This document shows, in pieces, positions 23,246 to 34,235 of a DNA stretch of 64,000 nucleotides (position 1 is its first letter; each line of letters opens with the position of its first letter). Location: the NCBI GenBank assembly GCA_013397455.1, contig VYZB01000238.1, forward strand, positions 543,319 to 607,318, given 5' to 3'. Origin of the DNA: Crotophaga sulcirostris. Its lineage: Eukaryota > Chordata > Aves > Cuculiformes > Crotophagidae. Made by a program: the position numbers and the translations under genes. Below the pieces are notes generated by a model. That model had not been told where the DNA came from. It made no database searches and saw only the letters and a list, made by a program, of their open reading frames with translations.

Positions 23246-26200
23246 GTTTTCCTTTAAGCGTGTGGGAATGTGTAGTTTTGACCCGTATGGATTTAGACTT
23301 GGTTTTCCCCTGAGTGATGCTTTTTGAAGCCCGAACATGATAGATGAGATGCATTTGGCCGATTGTAATGGGATGATGTTTAATAAGTCCAAGTGTCGGG
23401 TAGTTCATTTCGGACACGATAATCCCAAGCAAAGCTATAGACTGGGGACAGAGTGGCTGGAGAGTAGTCAGGCAGAAAGGGACTTGGGGGGTGCTGGTTG
23501 ACAGGAAGTTCAACATGAGCCAGCAGTGTGGCCAAAAAGGCCAATGGCATTCTGGCCTGCATCAGGAATAGTGTGGCCAGCAGGACCAGAGAAGTTATCG
23601 TCCCCTTATACTCAGCACTGGTCAGGCCACACCTTGAGCACTGTGTGCAGTTCTGGGCCCCTCAGTTTGAGAAAGATGTCAAGATACTGGAGTGTGTCCA
23701 GAGGAGAGCAGAAAAGATGGTGTAGGGTTTGGAGCACGAGCCCTACGAGGAGCAACTGAGGGAGTCTGAAAAAGAGGAGGCTCAGAGGTGACCTTATTGC
23801 TCTCTACAGCTTCCTAAAAGGAGTTTGTAGTCAGGCATAGGTTGGTCTCTTCTCGCAGGTGACCAGTGACAGAACTAGAGAACATGGACTCAAGCTTCCT
23901 CAGGGGAGGTTTAGACTTGATATTAGGAAAAAATTCTTCACTGAAAGGGTGATTGGCCTTTGCAATGCGCTGCCCGGGGAGGTGGTGGAGTCGCCGTCCC
24001 TGAAGTTGTTTAAGAGGAGATTGGATGAGGCACTCAGTGCCATGGTTTAGATGATGAGTTGGTGTTCTAGGTTGGGTTATAGGTTGGACCCAATGATCTC
24101 AGAGGTCCTTTCCAACCTTTTAATACTGTGATAAATGCTAATACTGGTGCCATAAGTACAGTAGTTTAACCAGGAGACCAAGGGGTTTGAATTTCTGTGA
24201 GTTGGTGAAATATTGTCTCTTCTGCTGAAGCGCTTGTGTGCTGTAAGGTCATATTAACAACTGTGAAATCTTGCTGTGCTGTTAATGTGCAGACCTCAAA
24301 TGCATTCAATATTCTTGTAGAAGGTGTTTAATCAGTAATGATTGGTGAAATAGTTAAAGTGTTATTGGATACACCTTGGAATAAAAACAGCTGTATGCAG
24401 TGAATTATTTGTTAGATATTTCAGATAAACAGGAGACGTCTTTTTATAAAAACACAGTTTTATCTTGTTTAGCGAATAAAGGGCACCATAGGAAATACAA
24501 AAGAGGTATCTCCATTAGCAAAATTTAATAATGTGGGAGAAGGCTGTGGTATCGAGCAGGCTACCTCTAGGTTTGTTTGGTTTATTACAATAAAGTAGGT
24601 CTCAGTCCCCTATGGCTTACAGGTATATTTAACTTCACCTGCTTGCAGCAGGTGATTCCGCTTCTTGTCATCTGTGCTCTTAAACTTGTTCTGGCTGTGC
24701 TATTGACGATTGAATTGTTTTTTCCTGTAAGCTTATTCTTCCTTTCAGAGCATTTTGTCTAATGGACTTTGTTTCCTTTCATTCAGAACAGAGTGTATCT
24801 TTATGATGTATCTGTATGTCATGAACCACTCTCCACTTTTTGTAAACCTAGAATTATGAAGCCTGTTATCTTAATTCTGGGATTTTTTTATTTTTTCTAA
24901 CAATCTCTCTCTGTGTGTACCCATTCAGTACAGTGCAAGTCACAAATGATGATAAACAATATTTAACATGGCATAAGGTTAATCAAATAGATATTATTCT
25001 AAGGGTTTTTCCTTTTTCAACTTTTATGGCTGTTTCTGCCTTCTACAGAACTTCCCAGTTAATCTCTATTAATTTAGGTCCATTAGATACCAGTAACATG
25101 ATAGAAAAGTTACACTGTTAGTAATTTCTTAGTGAGTTTAGGTGTATGAGTTTTTTACAGTAGTCTGAATTAGATTCCTTGCAAATGTTTTTTGTGTTTA
25201 TTTTGCTATCCTTGTTGCTGTTTAAATAGTGATGTCTAGGAATAAATGTAATTTTGCTGCAATACAGTGTCTTTTTTTTAAGGAAAAATGGCTTCTTGCC
25301 ACTTTGCTTTGTGCTTTTTTCACTGAATAAAGAGTTTTTAATGGCTCCTTATCAAAAAGAAAACTTGTATCAGTAAATTACTGTTGAACTTTGTAAGTGT
25401 AATTAAAAGTGATTTCATTTTTATTTTCCTTATTCTAGCATTTCTGCGGAAAGTCTACAGCATTCTTTCCATTCAAGTACTTTTGACCACAGTCACATCT
25501 GCAATTTTTCTGTACTCTACTGGACTGCAGACATTTGTTCATGAAAGGTAAATACTAAAATGAAATTGAGCTGTTTATCGTGTGTTAAGTCTAGTTTATG
25601 TAGTTTGGGTTTGTTTGCTCTGGAACACTTCAGTATTCCGAACCATTTTTCTACCCTGTATTTTGATTCTGTATTAGGTATCTTGTAACCTGATTAGGAA
25701 ATAACTTCTCTGTCATTTTCCTCCTTGGTTTAGTATTAAAGTTTATTTTAATCAATACTCTGTAATAGTGCTTATCTTAGTATTTGTGCTATGAAAACCT
25801 ATACATCAGTTGCACAACATCTCAATTACTGACATTTCTTGTTTTATGGTCTAAGTATCAACTTTTAGAATCTGTTTGGAATGCTGCTATTTATAGATAC
25901 CTGTTCCAAAAAAAGTGGCTTATGTCTTTCTCCTCTCCATCTCTTCCCATCTTCTTTTGTTTTGTTTTTGGTTTGGGTTTGATTTTTGGTTGTTGGTTTG
26001 GGGTTTTGTTTTGTTTTGTTTTTCCTGACAACTAATCTGCTAAAATTCCTGTTGGCTTGCTTCTTTTTGTCTCTCAGATTTTCATGAAAAAAAAAGAAGT
26101 CTCAAAATCCATCAGTGATGAATGAGCAGGGGAAATGAACAACTAGGGAAAGAAGGAGAGTACTGAGGCCAGTTTCAGTTGAAAGCCTAACCAAAAAAAA

Positions 26201-29200
26201 GGGCCCTCAAACACTGTGGAAGTTTCTGTATAAGCTATAGTGTATTTAACAGAGGTTGTAAAGCTACATTTTTCTACTTACATCTGATAATTTAAAATAG
26301 TCCTGCTCACTTAGAACTGTTGTGATTTTGCGTTTGATTTTGGTCCAGTTTTTGCTTGGAGGGCTGCTCTTATGATTTATTTATAGCAATACTTACTGGT
26401 CAGTGCTCCTTTTCTTTGGTACCATTAGTGCCCATATTTGTTGCATTCAGGTGCTTATAAAAACCAGTTCCCTGAATGTGGATTTCTTGATAGGCACAAG
26501 AGTACATATAGTTTAATACTTCTAGTGTAGTACAGATGGATTTTCCTCTTCATACGAGTTCGTCTTCAGGTCATGGATTCCTGGGTGATCTTTAGCTACA
26601 ATGTGAAAGAATTGTCTTTACTTGTGACTCTGTGTGTTTTAGAGTATCTTTATGTAACTAATCACATAAAAACTTGGGTTTATATGAACTGTTTTTAATC
26701 GTCTATGTATTTTATTTTAATGTTAATTAATTTTTTGGTATGGAACTTTACAGGCCTGCCTTACTTTTGATATCTGGGCTTGGATCTTTGGCTGTAATCG
26801 TGGCACTGACTTTCTACAGACACCAGCATCCCATTAATCTATACCTACTTTTTGGATTTGTAAGTATTTATATAAATTAATTTTTAATAGCCCCTAGAAT
26901 ATCTTTTGTTGAAGCAAACTAGTGGTGGATAATTTTGTTCTTGTATTTTTTTAAAGATACCCTACATACTTAGGAAGGTCTGAGTTACTTTTTGGAGATT
27001 CTGTCCACAGATTGTTCCTAGGTAGCCTCTAGATCAAGTTTGTTCCCAGTATCTTTTTGGGAAGAATGTTAGAACTTGGAAATGGGTCAAGCAAGCTTTT
27101 TGTGTGTGTTTATGTGTATAAATATGTCTTATCTTGTTGCTTTCATTGTCTGTTGATGTCAGTGATTTGTCTGTGAAACTGCTCAGTAGGAAAGGAGAAG
27201 GCATTTCTGTTACCTTATTTGTTTAATGGGCAGTCTCCAGCAGAGACCCAAATGCAACCAGCTGTGTGTTTATTTCTTTAACTGTTATCTTTTTAATGCC
27301 AATTCTGAGCGTGTTTCCAACATGGGCCAGTCAATCAGAGCTGTCCGCAAATTTCAGTCTCCTGCCGGATGTTGCAGATTTGTAGATATGGAGTAGCTGT
27401 TTCTCTTGTATATTTTGGATAACGTGGCAAATCGTTCTTCTGAAAAGAAGTCACAGTAGCACAGTTAGAATTTGATGCTTTGGGAGTTGCCTAAGTTGTA
27501 TTTGTGATACAAAGGGGAGACAGCTCTGCTATCTTCTATAACTAAGTAGACTGTTTAAATAGTAACACAATTATATGCTTCCTGACTTCGGAACTCTTGC
27601 AGGAGAGTAAAATGTTTAAAAACTTTCAACAAGTGCAACTGTAACAGGGAGTGATGTAATAGTTGGTGAAGTGTGGTGTGGGAGTTTGTGGTTTGAAGTG
27701 TTACATTGTGTAGGAGTAGAATTGAAATCTCTGTATGATAGATCAGTTTAAACGGAATATGGGTTAAATGTTCTGTCTATTCTGACCTCTTGGTTCATGA
27801 CATAAAGACTTTTTTCATATTTTATTGTCATCAAACTTAATTTGAAATTATATTTTAGAACAATTCAGAGCCCAAACTAATCTTGAGCTCAGACAACAAG
27901 AATATGTTTCATTTTAAGTTATCTGTTTCAAAACGAGGAGTAGGAAAAGGAAGTTGATGCAGACACTTAGCTGTGTGACAAGATATTAAGAGTGTATTAA
28001 TTCTGTAACCACTTGAATAGGTTGTATGAAGAGTGCTAAGAATGCTGTGTGCTTTGAGTAAAAAACCTAAATGGCATTTTTCTTTAGGGGCTGTTTCATT
28101 CATTTTCAGTTTATATTGTATTCTTTTCATGTAACACAACTTCCAGCACAGTAAGACAGTATGTTTGCCATTTATTTGTTGAAAACTAAACATGTTTTCA
28201 TATACAAAGATTTAACAAGAGAACTAATGTAACATGTGCTGGGATTATGTAGCAGAATGGCACTCATTGCATGTGAAGTCTCTGTGGAAGTGTTTTGTGT
28301 TTGTTTTTTTCTTTTTTTAACCTTGTAATTTTTTGGTTTTGCTTTTTGTAGACACTACTGGAAGCATTGACAGTTGCCATTGCAGGTAAATGGTAGCCAT
28401 CCTATTATCTGATTCCATAAAGAAATTGGAAAACAAATGTATTATATTGTAGCAATTGCCATCTGAGATTCCAAGATGTGACTAAAATGATAATTAATCC
28501 CCTTTATTAAAATTTTAATGACAGTGATATGAGTTTAGCAAAAAAACAGCGAATCAAGGGAGAAAACGATTCTGATCCAGAACTGAAATTGTACAAACCT
28601 GAAGTGAGAAATACGTTGTGCCATGATTATTTCAGTACAACTAGCAATGTTCTTTCTTGTAAGGCAGCTCTCAGGAGAGCTGATCTGCAAGTGAGATGTC
28701 CTTATCTTCCTCCTCAGTTTCCTTCAAGGGAATTTGAGTTTGTCAGAGAGTTCTGTACTTCGTTGTCAGGGTTGAGATGGGTGGTGTGCAGACAAATTAT
28801 GCCATCACCTTGCACTATAGCTTCAAGCATAAGATGAGACCTCTTCACTGTGGTATATGATCTCCTGCAAACAAAAAAAAGTTGTTTGGGGAAAGGAAAG
28901 ATTAAGGAGGAGGGAGGGAAGAAAAAGGGTTCCGCTCACTTATCTTCTCTCTCCCCTCCTATCCCCTAATCAAAACTTCATGACCCTACACAGAGGGATG
29001 ATTTATTTTTCCCCTTGTTTCAGTATTATGAAATATTCAGGTAGCTTTTTCCTTAAGATTTCACCTATCTATGCTTAAAACTACTTCTTATTTTCTTTTT
29101 TTTGTTGTTGCTTTTTATCATGAGTAGAGAAGATTTGTTACTTCCATTTAAGAAAGTACAGCAATAAGGCAACTGTCAAACTTAGCTAGTTCAAGGGTCT

Positions 29201-30820
29201 TTGAGTCCTATGATCATGATTTTGAAGTGCAAAGACAAATTCAGGCATAATTTACTTTTTTGTTCACAGTTAATTTTTTTTTTCTTCTTCCTATCTGTGA
29301 AGTTTAAACTTCTGTTTCCTCAAAAGATAACATAACGATTACATACTGGAGTGTTCCTTAAATGACAGTTTACTCTTTCTGTTTATAGTGAGTTTCTATG
29401 ATGTGTCCATCGTCTTGCAAGCCTTTATTCTTACTACTGCGGTATTTCTTGGACTGACTGCATATACCTTGCAGTCAAAAAGAGATTTCAGCAAATTTGG
29501 AGCAGGGTATGTTGTTGTATTGATGATATTTTTTTTAGTTGTTCTTTTTGTCAAGATAGTTGTTCCTTTTTTAAAGCAGGCTTTGCAGATATAATAAGGA
29601 ATACAGGTCATTAGAACTGCTTCAAGGAAATGGTGAGGCTGTTATTTATCTTAAATTATTAGTTTTATACAGTTTACTGTCTGCTAAGAAATTACTTTCT
29701 GTGATTATGATTCTTAAACTCATACTATTACACTAGAAAACTTGTTTGCCAGCATTTTTCCCTGAGACATAAGGCAGCTGCCTCAAATATTTTTTTAAAA
29801 AGTCAGGACATAACTTCTAACAGCTTTATAAAACCGAGTTTTACTGCTGATACCAATGAACAGTTGGCATCTAAGAGTTATGGATGCTTACTTACCAAAT
29901 AAATTGTGAAGAGGTTTTTCTAAGAAAGGAAGAGATTTTACATAAATTTGAAAGAAAATATATTGTTGCTCACGGTATTAATTTTTTTTTCAGCCTCTTC
30001 GCTTGTTTGTGGATTTTAATCTTCTCTGGTTTCTTGAGGGTAAGATACCTTGTGTTTAATAATAAAAAATGTTCTTCAACATAAATCTCTTACTAACTTC
30101 TAGTATAATAAAAAGGTTTTGGGCAGTTAAATATAGCGTAATGAAAGAAAATTTCTAACCAGATCCATTACTGTTGTAGATACTGGTGGTATTTTAACCG
30201 TTCATTTCCAACTCAGATTGTTGTTGGATGCTGTTCTTGCTAATGTAAGCATGGTATTTGTGTTGATTGATGAAATATGTCAATCAAGATCCACTACTTG
30301 ACTTGAGACAATGGGAGGGAGATCTAGGATTTAGTTGTATTTTGTTTTTCAAATTTTTCTACTGTTAATGTTGTGGAGACCAGAGCTTCCTCTCTCTTAA
30401 GTGGAGACACTTTTACTCAGTTAAAGAGATTGTGTGACTGTGGACTATATGACATAAGAACATTGAAATGTCATCGTAATATTGTATTTGTGTGTACGTA
30501 AGAGTAAAAAGACAGTGTGTATCCCTATTGTAAGTGTGGCATATCATTAAGCAGGGGTTTTAATATTAGAAAATGAAATTTACCATTTCTTTTCATGTTT
30601 CGTTTACCTCCAGCTATTTTTCTATAGTGAGACAATAGAATTGGTGTTTGCTGCTGCCGGAGCTCTTATGTTCTGTGGATTTATTATTTATGACACTCAT
30701 TTGCTGATGCACAAATTATCCCCTGAAGAGTACATACTGGCTGCAATCAATCTCTACTTGGACATCATCAATCTGTTCTTACACCTGCTGCGTTTACTGG
30801 AGGCGTTTAATAAAAAATAG
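22945..30820 (+). CDS. TMBIM4: TMBIM4, transmembrane BAX inhibitor motif protein 4 (seven exons, complete)
   Basis: Joined exons: 22945-23041, 25439-25547, 26754-26859, 28352-28385, 29389-29506, 29994-30039 and 30614-30820. They give 717 bases, 238 codons plus stop, equal to the mammalian length. All introns are GT-AG, with phases 1, 2, 0, 1, 2, 0. The start is chosen because [17 protein letters not shown] follows within a few residues, as in other vertebrates. The protein is a TMBIM/BI-1 family multi-pass membrane protein (LFG4, Golgi anti-apoptotic protein) of Golgi/ER membranes that moderates calcium release and apoptosis. Hydrophobic segments fall at about residues 38-60, 70-90, 98-116, 122-143, 156-173, 178-197 and 211-232. 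Asp197 (IIYDTHLLM) and Asp220 ([10 protein letters not shown]) match the paired aspartates of the family's pH-sensing calcium site. No frameshift or stop is seen. Confidence 0.97.
23325..24134 (+). mobile_element. CR1 LINE within TMBIM4 intron 1
   Basis: A plus-oriented CR1 copy of about 800 bp. It retains the end of the reverse-transcriptase region (frames reading [17 protein letters not shown] and [16 protein letters not shown]), interrupted by shifts and stops, then the 'cttgatattaggaaaaaa' landmark and a tail near 'taatactgtgata'. Its 5' boundary is approximate. Confidence 0.9.
25439..25547 (+). CDS. TMBIM4: TMBIM4 exon 2
   Basis: Acceptor tattctag and donor ag/gtaaat. Encodes residues 33-68 and two bases of codon 69 ([18 protein letters not shown] at the start), covering the first membrane segment and the following loop up to FVHE. 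The phase is 1 on entry and 2 on exit. Confidence 0.96.
26754..26859 (+). CDS. TMBIM4: TMBIM4 exon 3
   Basis: Acceptor ctttacag and donor ttt/gtaagt. Completes Arg69 and encodes [20 protein letters not shown] and onward to NLYLLFGF. It carries the second membrane segment and enters the third. Confidence 0.96.
28352..28385 (+). CDS. TMBIM4: TMBIM4 exon 4 (34-base small exon)
   Basis: Acceptor ctttttgtag and donor gcag/gtaaat. Encodes [11 protein letters not shown] and one base. It is too short to stand out alone, but its phase and sequence join exons 3 and 5 exactly. Confidence 0.94.
29389..29506 (+). CDS. TMBIM4: TMBIM4 exon 5
   Basis: Acceptor tgtttatag and donor gcagg/gtatgt. Encodes [20 protein letters not shown] onward to [11 protein letters not shown]. 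It holds the fourth membrane segment and the conserved loop containing YTLQSKRDF. Confidence 0.96.
29994..30039 (+). CDS. TMBIM4: TMBIM4 exon 6 (46-base small exon)
   Basis: The acceptor follows a long T tract (tttttttttcag) and the donor is agg/gtaaga. Encodes [15 protein letters not shown], the fifth membrane segment, preceded by completion of Gly155. Confidence 0.95.
30614..30820 (+). CDS. TMBIM4: TMBIM4 exon 7, last coding exon
   Basis: The acceptor is acctccag. There are 68 codons and a TAG stop. The exon contains the family core [18 protein letters not shown] and [19 protein letters not shown], including both conserved aspartates. The tail is NKK. Confidence 0.97.
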   Translation, partial: LFFYSETIELVFAAAGALMFCGFIIYDTHLLMHKLSPEEYILAAINLYLDIINLFLHLLRLLEAFNKK

Positions 30821-31457
30821 TCAAAACTGGTGTGATTTGACCATAGCATATACAAAGTTAAGCGTTTGGATGGTCTGCAGACTGTTTAGTTCTGTCTTCT
30901 AGAGACTGAATCTACTACTTTTTCATTCCATGAATATTGATCCCTCCTTAGGAAAAAAAAAAGGCTTTTTTATATAGCTACAGTTCTTCTCTAGAAGATA
31001 CATTTTATGTAATTTACATGCTGTCATAATTTCAGTCACTTTTTTAATCACTTAATTTGCACTTGACATAATTCACAATTAAAACATTTGCCAACTTCTG
31101 CTTGCTTCAGAGTAGGGCTCTCTCTGCTATTCTGTAGCTGCTGGAGGTGTTTCCTTCGGGATTATAAGTCTGTGTACCGTGTAAGGGTAGCCTGAGTTTA
31201 TCACTGTGCAATGTTTTACTGAGCTAAAATTTTTTTTAGTTGTTGTTTGTTAAAATGAAACACTGCCTCTGACAGAGATGCTCTCTTCTTGTGAAGGACT
31301 GTCAGGTTATTATGTAAACTGGGAGGGTATTAAAGCAATTAAAGGGAATGTTCTTCATTTAAGTATTTATTGCCTGTCTTTCAGTGATGTGAAAAATCAT
31401 TTGGAGATGGATTCTGGCATCTTATAAACTTGTGTATATTGAGGTTAATTGTCTGTT

Positions 31458-31463
31458 AATAAA
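31458..31463 (+). terminator. TMBIM4: TMBIM4 poly(A) signal, proximal candidate
   Basis: An AATAAA 638 bases after the stop codon. The downstream sequence is moderately T-rich. It is one of two plausible ends of the 3' untranslated region. Confidence 0.45.
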
Positions 31464-31838
31464 AACTGGGAAACTATTAGTCTGTTCTTGCAGCTGAGAC
31501 TGGAGAACTCCAGGGAGCCCTGCAAACGCTTGCTGGGCAGGCAAGCCTGCGCTGACAGAGAGGCACCAAGCTTTTGGAATCCTGGACAGACAGGCAGGGT
31601 GAAAACAGGCCTTCTTACTTCATATTCAGTGTTTATGTTGAAGTATTGTTACTGCTCACCTGTCCTGTCTTGAGAGGTTAGCAAAAAGGAGTGAATCCTC
31701 CCATGTTTAACCACAAGCTGTGATGTTTGCTTTCCATGCTGGAACGTGACCGAGGCTGTTGCTGAAGTTTGACTGTGAATTGTTTTGAGCAAGAGTGAAG
31801 GATTTCTCTCTCCTGTATTATGTGTGGAAGTAGCTAAA

Positions 31839-31844
31839 AATAAA
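31839..31844 (+). terminator. TMBIM4: TMBIM4 poly(A) signal, distal candidate
   Basis: An AATAAA followed within 15-45 bases by T/G-rich sequence (ctttttgttttcctgg, then gtgtttgtttctg), the usual downstream element. It lies just before the next CR1 copy. Confidence 0.5.
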
Positions 31845-31932
31845 GCTTGGCTTTTTGTTTTCCTGGTGACAAAGTACGTGTTTGTTTCTGCGCCCCATCC
31901 CCAGCACCCTGTAGGTGTGGCTGTGGTTGGAC

Positions 31933-32676
31933 ATAGAATCATAGAATGGTTTGGGTTGGAAGGGACTTTAAAGCCCACCCAGTTCCAACCCCCCTGCCAT
32001 GGGCAGGGACACCTCCCACCAGCCCAGGTTGCTCAAGGCTCCATCCAACCTGGCCTTGAACACCTCCAGGGAGGGAACATCCGCATCTTCCCTGGGTGAA
32101 CACTCCCAGTATCTCATCACCCTCAGGGGGAAGAATTTCTTCCCAATGTCTAATCTAAATCTTCCCCCTTCCAATTTAAAGCCATTCCCCCTCGTCCTGT
32201 CACTACCTGCCCTTGTAAAAGTCCCTCCCCAGCTTTCCTGTAGCCCCTTCAGGTACTGGAAGGCCGCTATGAGGTCTCCCAGGAGCCTTCTTTCCTCCAG
32301 GCTGAACAACCCCAACTCTCTCAGCCTGTCCTCACAGCAGAGGTGCTCCAGCCCTCTGATCATCTTTGTATCCCTCCTCTGGACCTGCCCCAACAGTTCC
32401 ATATCCTTCTTGTGATGGGGATTCCAGAACTGGGCACAATACTCCAGGTGGGAGGGAGGAGTAGAGTGGAGAATCCCCTCCCTCTCCCTGCTGGCCACGC
32501 TTCTTTCGATGCAGCCCAGGACACGGTTGGACTTGTGGGCTGTGAGCGCACAGTGCCGGCTCGTGTCGGGCTTCTCCTGAGCCAGCACCTCAGGTCCCGC
32601 TGCGCAGCGCTGCTCTCGGTCGCGTTGGTGGTTTTGGTGGCTCCAGCCCACTCCTCCCATAGGTGTTACTGGCACC
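31933..32676 (-). mobile_element. CR1 LINE, minus orientation
   Basis: Read on the minus strand, this has an open frame of more than 200 codons with CR1 C-terminal features (SNRVLGCIERSVASRERE, LEYCAQFWNP, RGLEHL, LGLFSLEERRL) and a 3' end in the 'catagaatcatagaatgg' tail. Its 5' end, at ggtgccagtaacacc, is the same as in the copy at 42.6-43.3 kb. Its first 286 bases are nearly identical to that copy, while the rest is clearly diverged. Confidence 0.92.
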
Positions 32677-32736
32677 ACTCTTTCTTCCCGATACCTAATC
32701 TAAATCTTCCCCCTTCCAGTTTAAAGCCGTTCCCCA
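32677..32736 (-). mobile_element. Small second CR1 piece
   Basis: About 60 bases matching the 'ttcttcccaatgtctaatct'-type central CR1 region and the following 'ttaaagcc' stretch. It sits directly next to the 5' end of the preceding CR1. It could be the remains of another copy or an internal rearrangement. Confidence 0.7.
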
Positions 32737-32739
32737 CAC

Positions 32740-32918
32740 GGCTCGCCTCACGGCCGCACCTCGGGGTACGCGGCTGCTGGGCGACGGAGGCGGCGGGGCC
32801 TTCCCTCCACCGGTGCTCGGAGCGTCACGGCAGGAGCTGCTGCGCGGCGGGGCGGCGCGGCGCATGCGCACAGCGACAGCAGGCCAGCGCGGCGGCGGGA
32901 GGAGGAACTCGTGGTCGG
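32740..32918. promoter_or_regulatory. CpG-rich block before the gap, probable LLPH promoter side
   Basis: A dense G+C and CpG block running into the assembly gap. It lies 2.7 kb upstream of the LLPH last exon and on the correct side for its promoter. No LLPH coding sequence is visible in it. The assignment is an inference from position and composition. Confidence 0.45.
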
Positions 32919-33569
32919 NNNNNNNNNNNNNNNNNNNNNNNNNNNNNNNNNNNNNNNNNNNNNNNNNNNNNNNNNNNNNNNNNNNNNNNNNNNNNNNNNN
33001 NNNNNNNNNNNNNNNNNNNNNNNNNNNNNNNNNNNNNNNNNNNNNNNNNNNNNNNNNNNNNNNNNNNNNNNNNNNNNNNNNNNNNNNNNNNNNNNNNNNN
33101 NNNNNNNNNNNNNNNNNNNNNNNNNNNNNNNNNNNNNNNNNNNNNNNNNNNNNNNNNNNNNNNNNNNNNNNNNNNNNNNNNNNNNNNNNNNNNNNNNNNN
33201 NNNNNNNNNNNNNNNNNNNNNNNNNNNNNNNNNNNNNNNNNNNNNNNNNNNNNNNNNNNNNNNNNNNNNNNNNNNNNNNNNNNNNNNNNNNNNNNNNNNN
33301 NNNNNNNNNNNNNNNNNNNNNNNNNNNNNNNNNNNNNNNNNNNNNNNNNNNNNNNNNNNNNNNNNNNNNNNNNNNNNNNNNNNNNNNNNNNNNNNNNNNN
33401 NNNNNNNNNNNNNNNNNNNNNNNNNNNNNNNNNNNNNNNNNNNNNNNNNNNNNNNNNNNNNNNNNNNNNNNNNNNNNNNNNNNNNNNNNNNNNNNNNNNN
33501 NNNNNNNNNNNNNNNNNNNNNNNNNNNNNNNNNNNNNNNNNNNNNNNNNNNNNNNNNNNNNNNNNNNNN
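32919..33569. other. Assembly gap (651 N)
   Basis: Undetermined bases between CpG-rich sequence and a plus-oriented CR1 3' end. The missing 5' coding exon(s) of LLPH are most likely here, because none is visible between 33.6 and 35.58 kb. Any reading frame extending through the N run is meaningless. Confidence 0.95.
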
Positions 33570-33716
33570 TGCCCCCTCCCTGGAGGTGTCCAAGGCCAGG
33601 TTGGATGGGGCCTGGAGCAGCCTGGGCTGGTGGGAGGGGTCCCTGCCCATGGCAGGGGGGGTGGAACTGGGTGATCTTTAAGGTCCCTTCCAACACAAAC
33701 CATTCTATGATTCTAA
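33570..33716 (+). mobile_element. CR1 LINE 3' end, plus orientation
   Basis: It emerges from the gap at 'ccctccctggaggtgtccaa' and ends in 'cattctatgattcta'. It faces away from the minus-oriented copy on the other side of the gap, so the two form an inverted pair around the CpG-rich block. Confidence 0.9.
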
Positions 33717-33898
33717 GTTGAGAACAGTGAATCGGAAAACCAAGTCTTTGTCTTTCAGAGCCAAAAGCCTATATTAAATAATTTTATCTGTTGTTAGGTT
33801 CTACATTGTATCTGATCACTTGTGGAATAGTCATAGAGTCATAGAATGGTTTGGATTGGAAGGGACCATGAAGGTCATCTAGTCCAACCCCCCTGCAG
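33674..33898 (+). repeat. Local duplication, copy 1
   Basis: About 225 bases shared with 37913-38144: a CR1 tail, about 110 bases of non-CR1 sequence starting 'agttgagaacagtga', and the beginning of a minus-oriented CR1. Alignment by eye shows about a dozen substitutions and one indel of about 10 bases ('tctgttgttagg' here against 'tctggtcatctcatgttagg'). Confidence 0.85.
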
Positions 33899-34235
33899 TT
33901 AGCAGGGACATCTTCAACTAGATCAGGTTGCTCAGAGCCCCATCCAATCTGGCCTTGAATGTTTCCAGGGATGGGGCACCTACCACCTCTCTGGGCAACC
34001 TGTTCCAGTGTTTCACCACACTCAGCAAAAAAAAAATTTCTTCCTAATATCTAGTCTAAACTTCTCCCCTTTCAGTTTTAAACCACTACCACTTGTCCTA
34101 TTGCTAAAGGCCCTGCTAAAAAGATTTTCCCCATCTTTCTTATATCCCCCCTTTAAGTATTGAAACGCTGCTATAAGGTCTCCTCAGAGTCTTTTGTTTT
34201 CCAAGCTGAACAACCCCAGTCTCTCCGCCAGTTCC
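33829..34235 (-). mobile_element. CR1 LINE, minus orientation
   Basis: It starts with the 3' tail 'tcatagagtcatagaatgg' and runs through the usual central CR1 landmarks in reverse to about 'aaccccagtctctccgcc'. It has several substitutions and a run of A at 34027-34035. Confidence 0.88.

Noticed and set aside
31968..32678. 236-codon minus-strand frame
   Set aside because: It is the C-terminal remnant of CR1 reverse-transcriptase coding sequence in a truncated element, not a host gene.
32343..33721. Very long reading frames (250-440 codons) on both strands
   Set aside because: They run through the N gap; most of their length is undetermined sequence.
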